Part shown: positions 52,609 through 64,000 of the stretch, in pieces
How positions within the stretch are numbered: the stretch's first letter is position 1
Layout: the number at the start of each line of letters is the position of its first letter
Assembly: GCF_004005475.1 (NCBI RefSeq)
Contig: NZ_RZTZ01000001.1
Location: 558,001-622,000, forward strand
Length of the DNA stretch: 64,000 nt
Reading direction: 5' to 3'
DNA from: Niallia taxi
Lineage (GTDB): Bacteria; Bacillota; Bacilli; Bacillales; Cytobacillaceae
Made by a program: the position numbers and the translations under genes
The notes under the pieces: model-generated
Database searches by the model: none
Told to the model about the DNA's origin: nothing
Seen by the model: the letters and a program-made list of their open reading frames with translations, nothing else

Positions 52609-52634
52609 GCGATCAGAGCTTTAACTCTGATCGC
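52609..52634. other. Stem-loop between iolA and iolB
   Basis: A perfect 10-bp GCGATCAGAG/CTCTGATCGC stem with a 6-base loop and no T run. It is likely a processing or stabilising element that lets iolA be expressed differently from the rest. Confidence 0.65.
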
Positions 52635-52669
52635 GGCAAAAAATTCACGAAAAACAAGTAATCTATTTA

Positions 52670-54139
52670 TCAATCAAAAGATGGCGATATATAACGTGCT
52701 GTGACGACTTTTTTACGAGTATAGAAGTCGACACTGTCCTTGCCGTTTGCATGAAGTGTTCCATAGAAGGAAGACTTCCAGCCAGAGAATGGGAAGAATG
52801 CCATAGGTGCTGGTACTCCAAGGTTAATTCCTAGCATACCTGCATCGATGTTTTCTCTGAAATAGCGGATAGAGGATGCATTTGATGTGAATAGACATGC
52901 ACCATTTGCAAATTCCGACTGGTTGGCTATTTCGACTGCTTCTTTTAAGTTTTTCACACGCATGATCGACAAAACAGGAGCGAATATTTCCTCTTTCCAG
53001 ATTGTCATATCTGTTGTGACATTATCAAAGATTGTTGGACCAACGAAGTATCCTTCTTCAGGGGCGTTTTTACGACCATCTGCAATAAGATTTGCTCCTT
53101 CGTCGATGCCTCTTTCAATATAGCCCAATGTTTTTTGTCTATTTTCTTCTCTGATAACAGGTCCTAAAAACACTCCATCCTCAAGGCCGTTTCCTATTTT
53201 TATACTTCTTGTTTTTTCTTCTAATGCAGCCATGAACTCCTCTGCTATCCCCTCTTCAACTGTAACAACAGCACATGCCATGCAGCGTTCACCAGCTGAA
53301 CCGAATGCAGCTGAAACGACATTTGTAACCGTTTCTTCCAAGTTAGCATCATTTAAGACGATTGTATGGTTTTTCGCACCTGTTAGCGCTTGAACACGCT
53401 TTAAATTTTCTGAACCTTTTTTATATACATATTCACCGACAGGCTTTGAGCCAACAAAGGAGATAGCCTTGATTTCCGGATGCTCCAAGATGCCATTAAC
53501 AACATCATGTGCTCCATAAACTACATTGAATACCCCTTTTGGAAGACCGGCCTCTGTGAATAATTCTACTAATCTTCTAGTTAATAACGGTGTTCTTTCA
53601 GATGGCTTAAGAATGAAGGTGTTGCCTAAAGCAATGGCCATTGGGAACATCCAGCATGGTACCATCATCGGGAAGTTGAAAGGCGCAATACCGCCGACTA
53701 CACCGATTGGATAACGGTAGTTTGTTGCTTCTACGTCTGTTGCGATTGAAGCAAGAGAATCACCCATCATTAATGTTGGCGCACCTGCAGCAAACTCAAC
53801 ATTTTCAATGCCTCTCTGTACTTCTCCAAGCGCTTCCGTCAGGTTTTTTCCATTCTCGATTGTAATCAGTCTTGCTAGCTCTTCTTTATTTTTTGTTAGT
53901 AATTGCTGATAGTTGAATAAGATTCTTGCTCTTCTTGGTACAGCGACATTCTTCCATTTTTCAAACGCAGCTCTGGCAGCATTTGTTGCTTGTTCAATAT
54001 CTTCCTTTGTGGAAATAGGAACACGACCGATGACTTCTTTTGTAGCAGGATTGTATACCTCTTCGTAAACAGTCGTATTGCTTTCAACCCACTCACCATT
54101 AATATAGTTTTTCAGTTTTTCAGCTGTAACTGTAGACAT
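52670..54139 (-). CDS. iolA: Methylmalonate-semialdehyde/malonate-semialdehyde dehydrogenase (CoA-acylating)
   Basis: Oxidises malonate semialdehyde, the end product of the inositol route, to acetyl-CoA and CO2; also acts in valine breakdown. About 489 residues. Aldehyde dehydrogenase features: [37 protein letters not shown], catalytic Cys in [12 protein letters not shown], and the C-terminal [18 protein letters not shown]. An ATG at 54145 is possible, but the ATG at 54139 sits eight bases from AGGAGG. First gene of the operon. Confidence 0.95.
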   Translation of the reverse strand: MSTVTAEKLKNYINGEWVESNTTVYEEVYNPATKEVIGRVPISTKEDIEQATNAARAAFEKWKNVAVPRRARILFNYQQLLTKNKEELARLITIENGKNLTEALGEVQRGIENVEFAAGAPTLMMGDSLASIATDVEATNYRYPIGVVGGIAPFNFPMMVPCWMFPMAIALGNTFILKPSERTPLLTRRLVELFTEAGLPKGVFNVVYGAHDVVNGILEHPEIKAISFVGSKPVGEYVYKKGSENLKRVQALTGAKNHTIVLNDANLEETVTNVVSAAFGSAGERCMACAVVTVEEGIAEEFMAALEEKTRSIKIGNGLEDGVFLGPVIREENRQKTLGYIERGIDEGANLIADGRKNAPEEGYFVGPTIFDNVTTDMTIWKEEIFAPVLSIMRVKNLKEAVEIANQSEFANGACLFTSNASSIRYFRENIDAGMLGINLGVPAPMAFFPFSGWKSSFYGTLHANGKDSVDFYTRKKVVTARYISPSFD

Positions 54140-54352
54140 CCTCATTTCCTCCTCCAGATATTATTTCGGCTGTTTAACAGCTAATAAGTTGATTGTATCG
54201 CTTCCCTATTTACTTTAGTACGGCTGCAACCACCGTTCTCTTTTCATTATTTCGGGAAAACTTATTCATACTATCATCATTCTTGTTGTTATGTTTTGGT
54301 TATGTTTTGATAATTTATGATTACATCATAATACGGATAACGCTTTCAGTCA
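54140..54352 (-). promoter_or_regulatory. iol promoter, cre site and IolR-like operators
   Basis: Minus strand: -35 TTGACT (54348-54353), 17-base spacer, -10 TATGAT (54325-54330). The cre-like word TGAAAGCGTTATCC (54335-54348) fills most of the spacer and differs from the CcpA consensus at one place. Immediately after the start come three tandem 11-mers, TTATCAAAACA, TAACCAAAACA and TAACAACAAGA (54281-54313). They resemble the direct-repeat IolR site WRAYCAADARD known from B. subtilis. The leader to iolA is about 180 bases. Confidence 0.75.
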
Positions 54353-54353
54353 A

Positions 54354-54607
54354 CCGTTTTCCTCTTTATTTTTTCATATTTTTGGAGATAAAGAGATAAA
54401 AAGGATGGTCTTCCTGCTATTTCTCGAGTAATTTCGATTTTAATCCGTGTTAAACAGCTTTATTTTCTGAGAGAATTGTCTAATAATCTAAATATTTTAC
54501 AAATAAAGGGGATTTCCTCTATTTTTTTTATTTTTATTGAAAATGATTCTTGATACTTATCTTTGCTTTCTTTTCAAGGATGTATTCAAAAGTTAACCAT
54601 CTATTTA
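54354..54607. other. AT-rich region between iol promoter and araM terminators
   Basis: No gene or motif recognised. No iolR or iolS gene is present here, unlike B. subtilis, where they lie divergently upstream of iolA. Confidence 0.4.
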
Positions 54608-54616
54608 TCACCAAAG

Positions 54617-54649
54617 CAAAAAACCTGCTGATTTAAAGCAGCAGGTTTG
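54617..54649 (-). terminator. Second terminator behind araM
   Basis: Minus strand: AACCTGCTG, short loop, CAGCAGGTTTTTT. Its stem words are the same as those of the first terminator at 54714, about 70 bases nearer to araM. Confidence 0.85.
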
Positions 54650-54713
54650 TTTACCTTATCTTTTTTAATAGCCTGGGAAACAAGGGAGAACTAGCACTCT
54701 CCTTATTAAAAAA

Positions 54714-54748
54714 AATACAACCTGCTGTTGCGAACAGCAGGTTGTATT
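54714..54748 (-). terminator. Terminator of the ara operon
   Basis: Minus strand: AATACAACCTGCTGTT/AACAGCAGGTTGTATT, a stem of about 15 bp, then eight T. A further small GGAGA/TCTCC hairpin lies at 54684-54702 between the two terminators. Confidence 0.93.
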
Positions 54749-54752
54749 TCTC

Positions 54753-55991
54753 TTATACTTTTGCGACAGTGTCATACTCTGTTTGTAAAACTTCGTTAAG
54801 AAACTTCAAAACTGTGTAACGGTCGCGCAGGTTGTGGGCGTGCTTAAGGCTTTCTTGTACTAACGAGTCAGAAATGCCCAGCTCTTCTGGTGTAACTGGT
54901 CCTCCTAAGCTTTCCATTAGCTTTCTTGTATCTGCAGGATCTGGTATTGCTTGAATGATTTGTTTTATTTGATCCTTATTTTCTCTTATATTTACCAAGA
55001 GTTGCTCATGTTTTTCTTGAATTGCAGGATTGTCTAGTATATTTTCCAGCTCGGCAAGGAACTTTGTCTTATATATGGAGCTTAATAATATAGTAGTTAC
55101 CCCGACTTTTGCTCCGTGAAGGACTTGTGGACGATTGTTTTTCAAAAGGTCCATTTCCCAGTAATGGGATAGATGATGCTCTCCGCCTGAAGCAGGATGT
55201 GATTGTCCGAACACGAGCATGGCAATTCCTGACTTAATCAGGCTTTCAATTAATATAGTAATGCCTTCCTCGTCTGCTGATGCGATTTTATCAATATTAT
55301 TTACACATTCATCCAATGTAAGCTGGGTTAATTCTGCAGATAGCTCACAAAAAGGAGCGTTTGCTGCATAGCGCTCAAATTTCCAATCAGCAAGTGACGT
55401 GTATTTTGCAATGACATCACCGACACCTGCTGCAATCATTTCTTTTGGTGCGTTTTTCAACACATCAATATCAGCAAAAACAGCGATTGGGGACGTCATT
55501 TGAAATGTTTTCTTTTCCCCTCTAACAATAAGCGGTGCTCCTAATGATGTAAATCCATCAACAGAAGGTGCAGTTGGTACAGAAATGAATGGGATATTTA
55601 AAGTAGCACTGCAAAAGCGCGTGATATCATGGATAGTGCCAGATCCGACTGCAATCATAACATCACTGGTTTTTCCCGTCTCCAGCAGTACTTGGACAAG
55701 GGCCTTTTCATCTGCTACAACATCGCCGTTTTCATCTGGAGTAATTTGGCAGGAAGTTACTTTTATACCTTCTGCCTCCAGCAATTCTGCTAATTTTTCT
55801 CCAGCTGCTTTCATTGTCTTATCATCAGCTACGATCTTAGGATATTTAAATGACTTCTTGGTAAGGTAGTGAGCTACCTTGTTCAGCGCTCCACTCTTAA
55901 CTACAATACTTTCAATCGGTATTTCATTATGTTCATTTTGGCAGCTGCATGTTTTACTTAAATCATGAATTTCGGCAATAAAGGTTTCCAT
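54753..55991 (-). CDS. araM: sn-Glycerol-1-phosphate dehydrogenase, AraM
   Basis: NAD(P)-dependent reduction of dihydroxyacetone phosphate to sn-glycerol 1-phosphate, the start of heptaprenylglycerol lipid synthesis in Bacillus. 412 residues, iron-containing alcohol dehydrogenase-like. Motifs: AVGSGTIHDITRF (nucleotide), PSVDGFTSLGAPL, metal ligands in GVGDVIAKYTSLADW, PASGGEHHLSHYWEM and LHGAKVGV. Last gene of the ara transcript; its link to arabinose use is not understood. GGAGGAG box before the ATG. Confidence 0.93.
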   Translation of the reverse strand: METFIAEIHDLSKTCSCQNEHNEIPIESIVVKSGALNKVAHYLTKKSFKYPKIVADDKTMKAAGEKLAELLEAEGIKVTSCQITPDENGDVVADEKALVQVLLETGKTSDVMIAVGSGTIHDITRFCSATLNIPFISVPTAPSVDGFTSLGAPLIVRGEKKTFQMTSPIAVFADIDVLKNAPKEMIAAGVGDVIAKYTSLADWKFERYAANAPFCELSAELTQLTLDECVNNIDKIASADEEGITILIESLIKSGIAMLVFGQSHPASGGEHHLSHYWEMDLLKNNRPQVLHGAKVGVTTILLSSIYKTKFLAELENILDNPAIQEKHEQLLVNIRENKDQIKQIIQAIPDPADTRKLMESLGGPVTPEELGISDSLVQESLKHAHNLRDRYTVLKFLNEVLQTEYDTVAKV

Positions 55992-56035
55992 TGACAGCTC
56001 CTCCTTTTAATTCACCATATCTTTTACTGCTAGCT

Positions 56036-57085
56036 TTAAGCTAATGTTCCAAAACGGTAGGTGGTTGTTGTTTTGTATTCCTTGTTAGCATCTATTATCC
56101 AGCTTGGAAAATCAGGCTGGTTAATGGCATCTGGAAGTCCTTGCGTTTCAAGGCAAAGTCCATGGTAACGTTTTGCTGGCACATCGCCAAATCTGTCAGA
56201 CTCATCGATTTGGTTGCCTGTATACAGAACTACTCCTGCTTCATCGGTATTAATTGTAAGTGTTCTTCCAGACTCTTCGTCTACCAATAAAATTTCGTCT
56301 CTTTTTTCTTTATTTAATAGAAATGGATGATCATAGCCATCACCAGCAAGTGAAATTTGTGCTTCTCTTGATTCTGGCCCTGTTTTAATTAGTCTTCCTT
56401 CTCTAAAGTCGAAGGCTGTATGAAGGACATCTGCAACAACACCTGTCGGCAGCAACTCTTCATCCAATTCCAACACATGATCAGCATCTATTGTCAGCTT
56501 ATGGTTCAGAATATCGCTTTTATAATTGCCGCTTAAATTGAAATACGAATGGTTTGTCATGTTGATAATTGTCTTTTTATCAGAAATGCCAGAATAACGG
56601 ATAACCAATTCATTATTATTAGACAGTAAATAAGTAACAGTAAGCTTTAGCTCTCCAGGATATCCCTCATCGCCATCAGGACTTGTATGCGTAAACTGTA
56701 CGCCAATTGAGCCAGCCTCCTCTACAGCCTCTGCCTCCCAGACAACCGTGTTATAGCCTTTTATTCCGCCGTGCAGGTGGTTGGGACCATCATTTTTAGC
56801 AAGTGTATAGCTCTGTCCATCCAATTCAAAGGATGCTCCTTTAATTCTGCCTGCAATTCTACCAACAACTGCTCCTAAAAAGTAGGAATCATTTTCATAT
56901 CCTGAAAGTGAATCATACCCAAGGACAACATTCTCGATATTCCCCTCTTTATCTGGTGTCAAAATACTTGTGATAATACATCCGTAATTAATGCATGAAA
57001 CCTCCATGCCATTATCATTTATGAGTTTATATTGAGTTACTTCCTTGCTGCCGATTTTCCCATAATGTTCTTTTGTTGATTTCAT
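56036..57085 (-). CDS. galM: Aldose 1-epimerase (mutarotase)
   Basis: Interconverts the anomers of aldoses such as arabinose and galactose. 349 residues. Family motifs: NDGPNHLHGG (catalytic His), TNHSYFNLSG with the second His, and the Glu-containing C-terminal segment LCLETQGLPDA. The ATG at 57085 is nine bases from GGAAGG; an ATG at 57094 abuts that box. In this operon it most likely speeds conversion of arabinose released by the GH51 enzymes. The gal operon of the window has no galM of its own. Confidence 0.93.
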   Translation of the reverse strand: MKSTKEHYGKIGSKEVTQYKLINDNGMEVSCINYGCIITSILTPDKEGNIENVVLGYDSLSGYENDSYFLGAVVGRIAGRIKGASFELDGQSYTLAKNDGPNHLHGGIKGYNTVVWEAEAVEEAGSIGVQFTHTSPDGDEGYPGELKLTVTYLLSNNNELVIRYSGISDKKTIINMTNHSYFNLSGNYKSDILNHKLTIDADHVLELDEELLPTGVVADVLHTAFDFREGRLIKTGPESREAQISLAGDGYDHPFLLNKEKRDEILLVDEESGRTLTINTDEAGVVLYTGNQIDESDRFGDVPAKRYHGLCLETQGLPDAINQPDFPSWIIDANKEYKTTTTYRFGTLA

Positions 57086-57107
57086 CAAATTCATCCTTCC
57101 ATTTCAT

Positions 57108-58631
<1,524 letters not shown>

Positions 58632-58657
58632 TCATTTAGAAGATTTTATTGTGAAGT

Positions 58658-58927
58658 TTATACAACTTTATGCCATTTTGGATTTCCTATATTAGGACAA
58701 GCCTTCCCTTTAAACTTGGCTCTATAGCGGATAATACAACCGCTATAGGCACATGTTGTTCCATATTGCAAGGAAGCACAAGAGGAGCAAATGCCAAGCC
58801 TTTCCTGATAAATGGAGTCACACACCAGCTTTTCAGGCGTTTCTGCTGCTTCCATAAGCAGCTCCTCAATGACTTCCTCTGAAACTATCACACTTTCAAC
58901 ACAGCCCTTGCATATATTTTCACTCAT
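58658..58927 (-). CDS. Small cysteine-rich DUF6171-type protein
   Basis: 89 residues with eight cysteines: a CKGC pair at the N-terminus, then C36, CSSC (47-50), C59, C64 and a CP near residue 77. The pattern suggests one or two small metal (zinc or iron-sulfur) sites. Between them is an acidic helix EEVIEELLMEAAET. The family as remembered (DUF6171) has no known function. It is translated from the ara operon between two GH51 genes, starting nine bases after the upstream gene's stop. Ordinary codon use; no signal peptide. Confidence 0.8.
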   Translation of the reverse strand: MSENICKGCVESVIVSEEVIEELLMEAAETPEKLVCDSIYQERLGICSSCASLQYGTTCAYSGCIIRYRAKFKGKACPNIGNPKWHKVV

Positions 58928-58936
58928 AGTCTCACC

Positions 58937-60427
58937 TTAATCTTCTGTAATTGCTAATGTGACAACAGACATTGGCGGAATGCTTACAGACAGCACACTT
59001 CCGTTTACTTCCACATCTTCAAACGCAACAGGCTTCACTGTTTCTGGTGCTTCAAAACTGTTGTGGGCATTCATCACATCTGCTTTGATAATTGTGCCAG
59101 ACACTTTAGCAGCATTGCTTAATCCACGTAAATCCAGCTCAAAAGAGTTTCCATTAACATGGTCAATATTACAGAAGCTTACATGAATATTGCCATTTCC
59201 ATCCTTCGATGCTGTTACACTAACCTGCGGCAGAGTTTCACCATTATATTCATACGTTCCGATTTGCGTATCCACACTCAACAGCTCTGCATCCTGATGT
59301 ACTTTGTACATATCAAAAACGTGATATGTCGGCGTTAGAATCATTTCTTCTCCTTCCGTTAAAATCATTGCCTGCAGAACATTCACCGTTTGAGCGATAT
59401 TCGTCATTTGGACACGATCACAGTGCTGATGGAAAATATTAAAATGCAATGCTGCAACAATTGCGTCGCGAATCGTATTTTGCTGATACAGGAAGCCCGG
59501 GTTTGTACCTGGCTCCACATCAAACCATGTGCCCCACTCATCAATGATCATGCCGACTCGTTTATCCGGATCATATTTATCCATGATGTTGCCATGCTTT
59601 GAAATCAATTCATCCATGTGGATCGCTTTCTTCATCGTGATGAACCATTCATCCTCAGGGAAGTTCAGTGCAGAACCTTTGCCAGTCCAGAAGTCGCCGG
59701 GAATCGTGTAATAATGAAGGCTTAACCCATCCATAAGATGTCCAGAATTTTCCATTAGTACTTCCGTCCAATTATAATCATCAACATTAGCACCGCCAGC
59801 AATCTTATAAATCTTGTTGTCCCCATAGTTCCTCACATATGTCTGATAACGGCGATAAAGGTCTGCATAATATTCTGGTCGCATATTGCCGCCGCAGCCC
59901 CAGTTTTCATTACCAACACCAAAATAAGTAAGCTTCCATGGTTCGTCTTTGCCATTTTCACGACGCCAATTAGCCATTGGCGACTCTCCTTCAAACGTCA
60001 TGTATTCCACCCATTCGGACATTTCTTGGACAGTGCCGCTCCCCACATTTCCGCATATATACGGTTGTGTACCTAACAGCTCACATAGCAGCATAAACTC
60101 ATGTGTTCCGAAATGATTATTTTCGACAACGCCGCCCCAATGTGTATTTACCATCCGTTTTCTGTCTTCTCTTGGACCAATTCCATCCTTCCAATGATAT
60201 TCGTCAGCAAAGCACCCGCCTGGCCATCTCAAGACAGGGATATTTATTTTTTTCAGTGCCTCTAATACATCATTTCTAATTCCTTTTGTATTTGGAATCG
60301 GCGACTCCTCTCCAACCCATATTCCTTCATAAATACATCTGCCTAAGTGCTCCGCAAAATGTCCATATATATTTTTGTTGATTTTTCCCTTTTTTACATC
60401 AGTGTTGATGATTACCTTATTTGCCAT
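58937..60427 (-). CDS. abf2: Alpha-L-arabinofuranosidase, GH51 (second copy)
   Basis: 496 residues, about the size of B. subtilis Abf2 (XsA). Acid/base in [11 protein letters not shown], nucleophile in [13 protein letters not shown]-terminal [15 protein letters not shown] and [15 protein letters not shown]. Sequence blocks differ clearly from the first copy (for example WGTW against WNVW), so it is an older paralogue and not a recent duplication. The two may prefer different linkages (1,2/1,3 against 1,5). AAGGAGG box before the ATG; 170 bases separate it from araA. Confidence 0.93.
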   Translation of the reverse strand: MANKVIINTDVKKGKINKNIYGHFAEHLGRCIYEGIWVGEESPIPNTKGIRNDVLEALKKINIPVLRWPGGCFADEYHWKDGIGPREDRKRMVNTHWGGVVENNHFGTHEFMLLCELLGTQPYICGNVGSGTVQEMSEWVEYMTFEGESPMANWRRENGKDEPWKLTYFGVGNENWGCGGNMRPEYYADLYRRYQTYVRNYGDNKIYKIAGGANVDDYNWTEVLMENSGHLMDGLSLHYYTIPGDFWTGKGSALNFPEDEWFITMKKAIHMDELISKHGNIMDKYDPDKRVGMIIDEWGTWFDVEPGTNPGFLYQQNTIRDAIVAALHFNIFHQHCDRVQMTNIAQTVNVLQAMILTEGEEMILTPTYHVFDMYKVHQDAELLSVDTQIGTYEYNGETLPQVSVTASKDGNGNIHVSFCNIDHVNGNSFELDLRGLSNAAKVSGTIIKADVMNAHNSFEAPETVKPVAFEDVEVNGSVLSVSIPPMSVVTLAITED

Positions 60428-60489
60428 CTTTATTTCCTCCTTTTATGAAAAAGCTATGTATTGCACAATTGCATGCGATAAAACGGCTG

Positions 60490-60544
60490 AAGTCAGAGCC
60501 TCCATTGTTCTAAAAATCTAGAATTGTAATGGAAGTTCTGACTT
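60490..60544. other. Long imperfect hairpin between araA and the GH51 gene
   Basis: AAGTCAGA-TCCATT-TCTA pairs with TAGA-AATGGA-TCTGACTT (18 bp with internal loops), no T run. It probably marks an RNA processing or stabilising site between araBDA and the glycosidase part of the operon. Confidence 0.6.
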
Positions 60545-60597
60545 ATCATGCTGTTTAATTGATTCATAGAAGAATCTACTAACTTTTTAATTGCTTG

Positions 60598-62088
60598 TTA
60601 TTTTAAGCGATAGAACATATCGTTCCATTTCAATTCATTTTGGAATGCAATAGAGTTTGTGTCATTGTTAATGACAACAAGCTCGATGTCCACCAATTCT
60701 GCAAAGTCTCGAAGCTGCTCTGTTGAAACAACGTAAGAGAAGCATGTATGGTGAGCTCCGCCTGCTTGAATCCAATTTTCAACAGCTTGGCTTAAGGAAG
60801 GCTGTGTTTTCCACAACACTCTTGCAACAGGCAGATTTGGCATTTCCTCTTCTGGCTGTAGTGCATCCACTTCATTAACGAGAAGACGGAAACGATGGCC
60901 AAGGTCAATAATGGAAGCATTTAACGCCAAACCGCCTCTTCCATCAAACACGATCCGTGCAGGATCCTCCTTGCCGCCGATACCTAGAGGATGAACCTCA
61001 ATTTTCGGTTTTGTTGCCGAAATAGTCGGGCAAACTTCAAGCATATGAGAGCCAAGAACCATTTCATTTTCTGGGTCAAAATGGTAAGTATAATCCTCCA
61101 TAAAGGAAGTTCCTTCATTACCTGCAACAATTTTCATAAGACGAACGAGCGCTGCTGTTTTCCAGTCCCCTTCTCCTGCAAAGCCATAGCCTTGCTCCAT
61201 CAGTCTTTGCACAGCTAAACCTGGAAGCTGCTTCATACCATGAAGGTCTTCGAATGTTGTTGTAAAAGCAGTATAATTACCTTCTTCAAGGAATGCCTTC
61301 ATTCCTAATTCTATTTTGGCCTGTTCACGGATGGACTCCCTGATTGGCCCTTCCTCTAAACCTGCTGGGACAATATCGTACTTCTCTTCATATTCGGCCA
61401 ACAATGCAGTAAGGTCCTCATCACTTACTTCATTCATCTTAGCGACAAGATCTCCGATTCCATACCCGTTCACTGTCCAGCCTAATTTAATTTGGGCTTC
61501 AATTTTGTCGCCCTCTGTAACAGCTACTTGGCGCATATTATCTCCAAATCTAGCAACTTTCAATACTTTACTTTCTGAGAACGCCGCTGCTGTTCTCATC
61601 CAGCTTCCAATACGCCCGCGAATTTCGTCATTCTCCCAATGACCAACGATGACCTTTCTGTTCAATTTTAATCTGCTTCCAATGAAACCATGCTCCCTAT
61701 CACCATGTGCAGATTGGTTAAGGTTCATGAAATCCATGTCAATGGACTCCCAAGGAATATCTCGATTGTATTGTGTCGCGAAATGCAATAAAGGTTTTTG
61801 TAATGCTGATAAGCCTGCAATCCACATTTTTGATGGAGAGAATGTGTGCATCCACGTAATAATACCTGCACATGACTCATTTGCATTTGCCTCTAAAGCA
61901 AGTCTTCTAATAGAATCTGCATCCTTAACGACTGCTTTAAACCTTAGTTTATAGCTTAATGAAGAAGATGCGTCTAACGCATTTACCATTGTTTTTGAAT
62001 GCTCCTCCACCTGCTTCAATACATCTTCTCCGTATAAGAGCTGGCTTCCAGTAACAAACCAAAATTCGTATTCTCTTGTCTTTAACAT
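60598..62088 (-). CDS. araA: L-arabinose isomerase
   Basis: Isomerises L-arabinose to L-ribulose with manganese. 496 residues, same as B. subtilis AraA. Start LKTREYEFWFVTGSQLLYG; metal-binding residues in EGDWKTAALVRLMK, ENEMVLGSHMLEVCP and GAHHTCFSY. The ATG at 62088 has an AGGAGG box seven bases upstream. Starts 21 bases after araD ends. Confidence 0.96.
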   Translation of the reverse strand: MLKTREYEFWFVTGSQLLYGEDVLKQVEEHSKTMVNALDASSSLSYKLRFKAVVKDADSIRRLALEANANESCAGIITWMHTFSPSKMWIAGLSALQKPLLHFATQYNRDIPWESIDMDFMNLNQSAHGDREHGFIGSRLKLNRKVIVGHWENDEIRGRIGSWMRTAAAFSESKVLKVARFGDNMRQVAVTEGDKIEAQIKLGWTVNGYGIGDLVAKMNEVSDEDLTALLAEYEEKYDIVPAGLEEGPIRESIREQAKIELGMKAFLEEGNYTAFTTTFEDLHGMKQLPGLAVQRLMEQGYGFAGEGDWKTAALVRLMKIVAGNEGTSFMEDYTYHFDPENEMVLGSHMLEVCPTISATKPKIEVHPLGIGGKEDPARIVFDGRGGLALNASIIDLGHRFRLLVNEVDALQPEEEMPNLPVARVLWKTQPSLSQAVENWIQAGGAHHTCFSYVVSTEQLRDFAELVDIELVVINNDTNSIAFQNELKWNDMFYRLK

Positions 62089-62109
62089 ATTAATTCCTCC
62101 TGGCAATAA

Positions 62110-62835
62110 TTAGTTTGACGTTTCTTGTTTTGTTTCTGCTTTGTTTTGTCCGTAATAGGCATTAGCACCATGTTTTCTTAAGTAATGCTTATCAAGCAAA
62201 TATTGGTCAATCCACTCAACACCTGGATTCAGCTGCAGCGTATGAAGCGCCATTTTGGCAACCTCCTCAAGTACAACCGCATTATGCACGGCATTGTCAG
62301 CATCTTTCCCCCAGCAAAACGGCGCATGGCCTGTCACTAATATTCCCGGCAGTGCCTTCGGATCAATTCCCTCGTTACGAACTGTTTCGATGATGACATT
62401 ACCAGTTTCCAGCTCATATGCTCTGTTTACTTCATCCTCTGTCAGCTTTCTCGTGCAAGGAACCTCACCGTAAAAATAGTCTGCATGTGTTGTTCCTAAT
62501 GCTGGTATTCTTCTTCCAGCCTGTGCCCAGCTTGTTGCCCACGGAGAATGTGTATGTACAATTCCGCCAATTTCGGGAAATGCTCGGTATAAGGCAAGAT
62601 GTGTTGCTGTATCTGATGAAGGATTCAAATCACCTTCTACTATATTTCCGTCTAGGTCTGTCACGACAAGGTCCTCGACCTTCAACTTGTCATAAGGAAC
62701 TCCACTTGGCTTTATGACAACAAGCTTACTTTCTCTATCGATACCGCTTACATTCCCCCAAGTAAAAGTGACGAGATTATGCTGCGGCAGCATCAGGTTT
62801 GCCTCTAACACTTCCTGCTTAAGCTTCTCTAGCAT
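62110..62835 (-). CDS. araD: L-ribulose-5-phosphate 4-epimerase
   Basis: Makes D-xylulose 5-phosphate by zinc-assisted retro-aldol epimerisation. 241 residues, class II aldolase fold. [15 protein letters not shown] at the N-terminus; zinc histidines in [13 protein letters not shown] and [28 protein letters not shown] further on. Its start overlaps the end of araB by 17 bases, with the AAGGAGG box inside araB, so translation is coupled. Confidence 0.96.
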   Translation of the reverse strand: MLEKLKQEVLEANLMLPQHNLVTFTWGNVSGIDRESKLVVIKPSGVPYDKLKVEDLVVTDLDGNIVEGDLNPSSDTATHLALYRAFPEIGGIVHTHSPWATSWAQAGRRIPALGTTHADYFYGEVPCTRKLTEDEVNRAYELETGNVIIETVRNEGIDPKALPGILVTGHAPFCWGKDADNAVHNAVVLEEVAKMALHTLQLNPGVEWIDQYLLDKHYLRKHGANAYYGQNKAETKQETSN

Positions 62836-64000
62836 AGTTATCCTCCTTGCTTGGTAAAGCAGATTCTTTTTTAATTTGCTTTAGTGTTTTCATAACATTA
62901 TTTTCACCTCGTCCAAAGTAATCATAAAGACGAGCGTATTCATCAAAGAGCTTTCCATAAACGTTTACATTATTTTCGATTGGCTGATAAATATGATCTT
63001 TAATTCTGCCCATATCTTTAGCGGCTTCATTAATATGATCATAGCCACCTCTTTCCTTACCTGCTGCCACAGCACCAAACATGGCACTTCCAAGTGCTGG
63101 CGTTTGCGAGGATGCGGAAATCTTAATATCCATGTTCAGCACATCAGAATAAATTTGCATCATCAGTTCATTCTTTTCGGCAATGCCTCCTGCTGCATAT
63201 ACTTCATTAACAGGCACACCGCTTGCTCGAAATGTTTCAACAATCATTTTTGTGCCATAGGCAGTTGCTTCAATAAGTGCACGATAAATTTCCTCTGGTT
63301 TTGTTAAAAGGGTTGCGCCAAGCAAAACACCAGTCAAGTCAACATCAACGAGTGTTGATCTGTTTCCGTTCCACCAATCAAGTGCAAGCAGTCCGCTTTC
63401 GCCAACATTCAGCTTGCTTGCTTTTTCTGTCAGCAGCTGATGGATATTTAATCCTTTTTCCTTGGCTTCCTGCTCGTAGCTTTCTGGAACACAATTCTCT
63501 GTAAACCACTCAAAATGATCTCCAACACAAGACTGGCCTGCTTCATAACCTAAATATCCGGGAATTACACCATCTTCAACGACACCGCACATACCTGGCA
63601 CAATTTCTTCTGTTTCGCCAAGCAGGATATGACATGTAGAAGTCCCCATAATCATAAGCAGCTTACCTGCTTCTGTTATCCCAACTGCTGGTACGGCAAC
63701 ATGTGCATCGACATTAGCGACTGCAACGGCTGTGCCAGCCTTTAAGCCTGTTAATTTAGCCGCTTTTTCCGTAATTTCTCCTGCCTTTGATCCAATTGAA
63801 TAGATATCTGTAGACAGCTTTTCTTCTACTACATTTTCAAGCCGTGGATCGAGGGCTTGAAAGAATTCCTTGCTTGGGTAGCCATCCTGCTTATGCCAAA
63901 TTGCCTTATAGCCTGCTGTACAGCTGTTTCGAGTGATTGTTCCCGTCAATTCGGAAATAACCCAATCTGTTGCTTCAAGCACTTGATCTGCTGCCTCGTA
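62819..64000 (-). CDS. araB: L-ribulokinase, 5' end outside the window
   Basis: Phosphorylates L-ribulose; FGGY carbohydrate kinase. The frame is open to the window edge ([13 protein letters not shown] at the edge), giving 393 residues of about 560; the N-terminal third is missing. Visible: [12 protein letters not shown] (ATP/phosphate), the FGGY-type segment [16 protein letters not shown], and [30 protein letters not shown] region with the adenine-binding AAGGIA. First seen gene of the operon; its promoter lies beyond the window. Confidence 0.96.
   Translation of the reverse strand, partial: YEAADQVLEATDWVISELTGTITRNSCTAGYKAIWHKQDGYPSKEFFQALDPRLENVVEEKLSTDIYSIGSKAGEITEKAAKLTGLKAGTAVAVANVDAHVAVPAVGITEAGKLLMIMGTSTCHILLGETEEIVPGMCGVVEDGVIPGYLGYEAGQSCVGDHFEWFTENCVPESYEQEAKEKGLNIHQLLTEKASKLNVGESGLLALDWWNGNRSTLVDVDLTGVLLGATLLTKPEEIYRALIEATAYGTKMIVETFRASGVPVNEVYAAGGIAEKNELMMQIYSDVLNMDIKISASSQTPALGSAMFGAVAAGKERGGYDHINEAAKDMGRIKDHIYQPIENNVNVYGKLFDEYARLYDYFGRGENNVMKTLKQIKKESALPSKEDNYAREA

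Overview
The window looks like chromosome from a low-GC Firmicute of the Bacillaceae. The genes carry strong AGGAGG-type ribosome binding sites, and TTG/GTG starts are used. The iol, gan, ara, gal, tre and frl clusters match Bacillus subtilis in gene content and largely in order. No rRNA, tRNA, CRISPR array, insertion sequence or prophage gene was seen. Most genes are on the minus strand. Product names rest on recognition of motifs and on remembered relatives; no database search was run.

Layout. 1-2 kb: proline catabolism (putB, then pruA cut by the window edge). 2.2-6.5 kb: an orphan amino-acid-type binding lipoprotein, a block of four hairpin-forming repeats, and a compact Amadori-product (fructosamine) operon, frlB-frlD-frlR. 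The lipoprotein promoter and the frlB promoter share a 13-base operator-like word. 6.6-11.4 kb: pduL, an M20 amidohydrolase, a small orphan protein, serA under a ZTP-type riboswitch, and a Nudix hydrolase. 11.5-15.6 kb: a DapA-family aldolase, a threonine-aldolase-family protein and a PTS EIIC-like protein with an added N-terminal domain, each behind its own palindromic control site, plus a possible 27-residue membrane peptide.

15.6-29.2 kb is a galactan-to-glycolysis module. A cell-wall-anchored GH53 galactanase (ganB), a GH42 beta-galactosidase (ganA), ABC permeases ganQ/ganP, binding protein ganS and LacI-type ganR lie on the minus strand. Divergent galK-galE-galT lie on the plus strand. 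29.2-42.5 kb holds mostly single genes: ROK regulator, CDF metal exporter, LysM-CAP protein, tautomerase, ABM monooxygenase, MarR, Bcr/CflA exporter, C45 hydrolase, chemoreceptor, Gfo/Idh/MocA oxidoreductase and hisJ. It ends with a treA-crr pair under TreR-like operators.

42.6-54.4 kb is a full myo-inositol operon, iolABCDE-iolT-iolGHIJ. Its sigma-A promoter has a cre site in the spacer and three tandem 11-mers resembling IolR sites just downstream; iolR is not in the window. 54.7-64 kb is an arabinan/arabinose operon, araB-araD-araA-GH51-DUF6171-GH51-galM-araM, with araB running off the edge. Together the genes describe a plant-cell-wall and plant-exudate forager that uses galactan, arabinan, inositol, trehalose and glycated amino acids.

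The observations most worth a second look are the covarying repeats at 3.16-3.72 kb, the operator word shared by the orphan binding protein and the frl operon, the 13-bp hairpin that swallows the start codon of the LysM-CAP gene, and the EIIC-like fusion protein.
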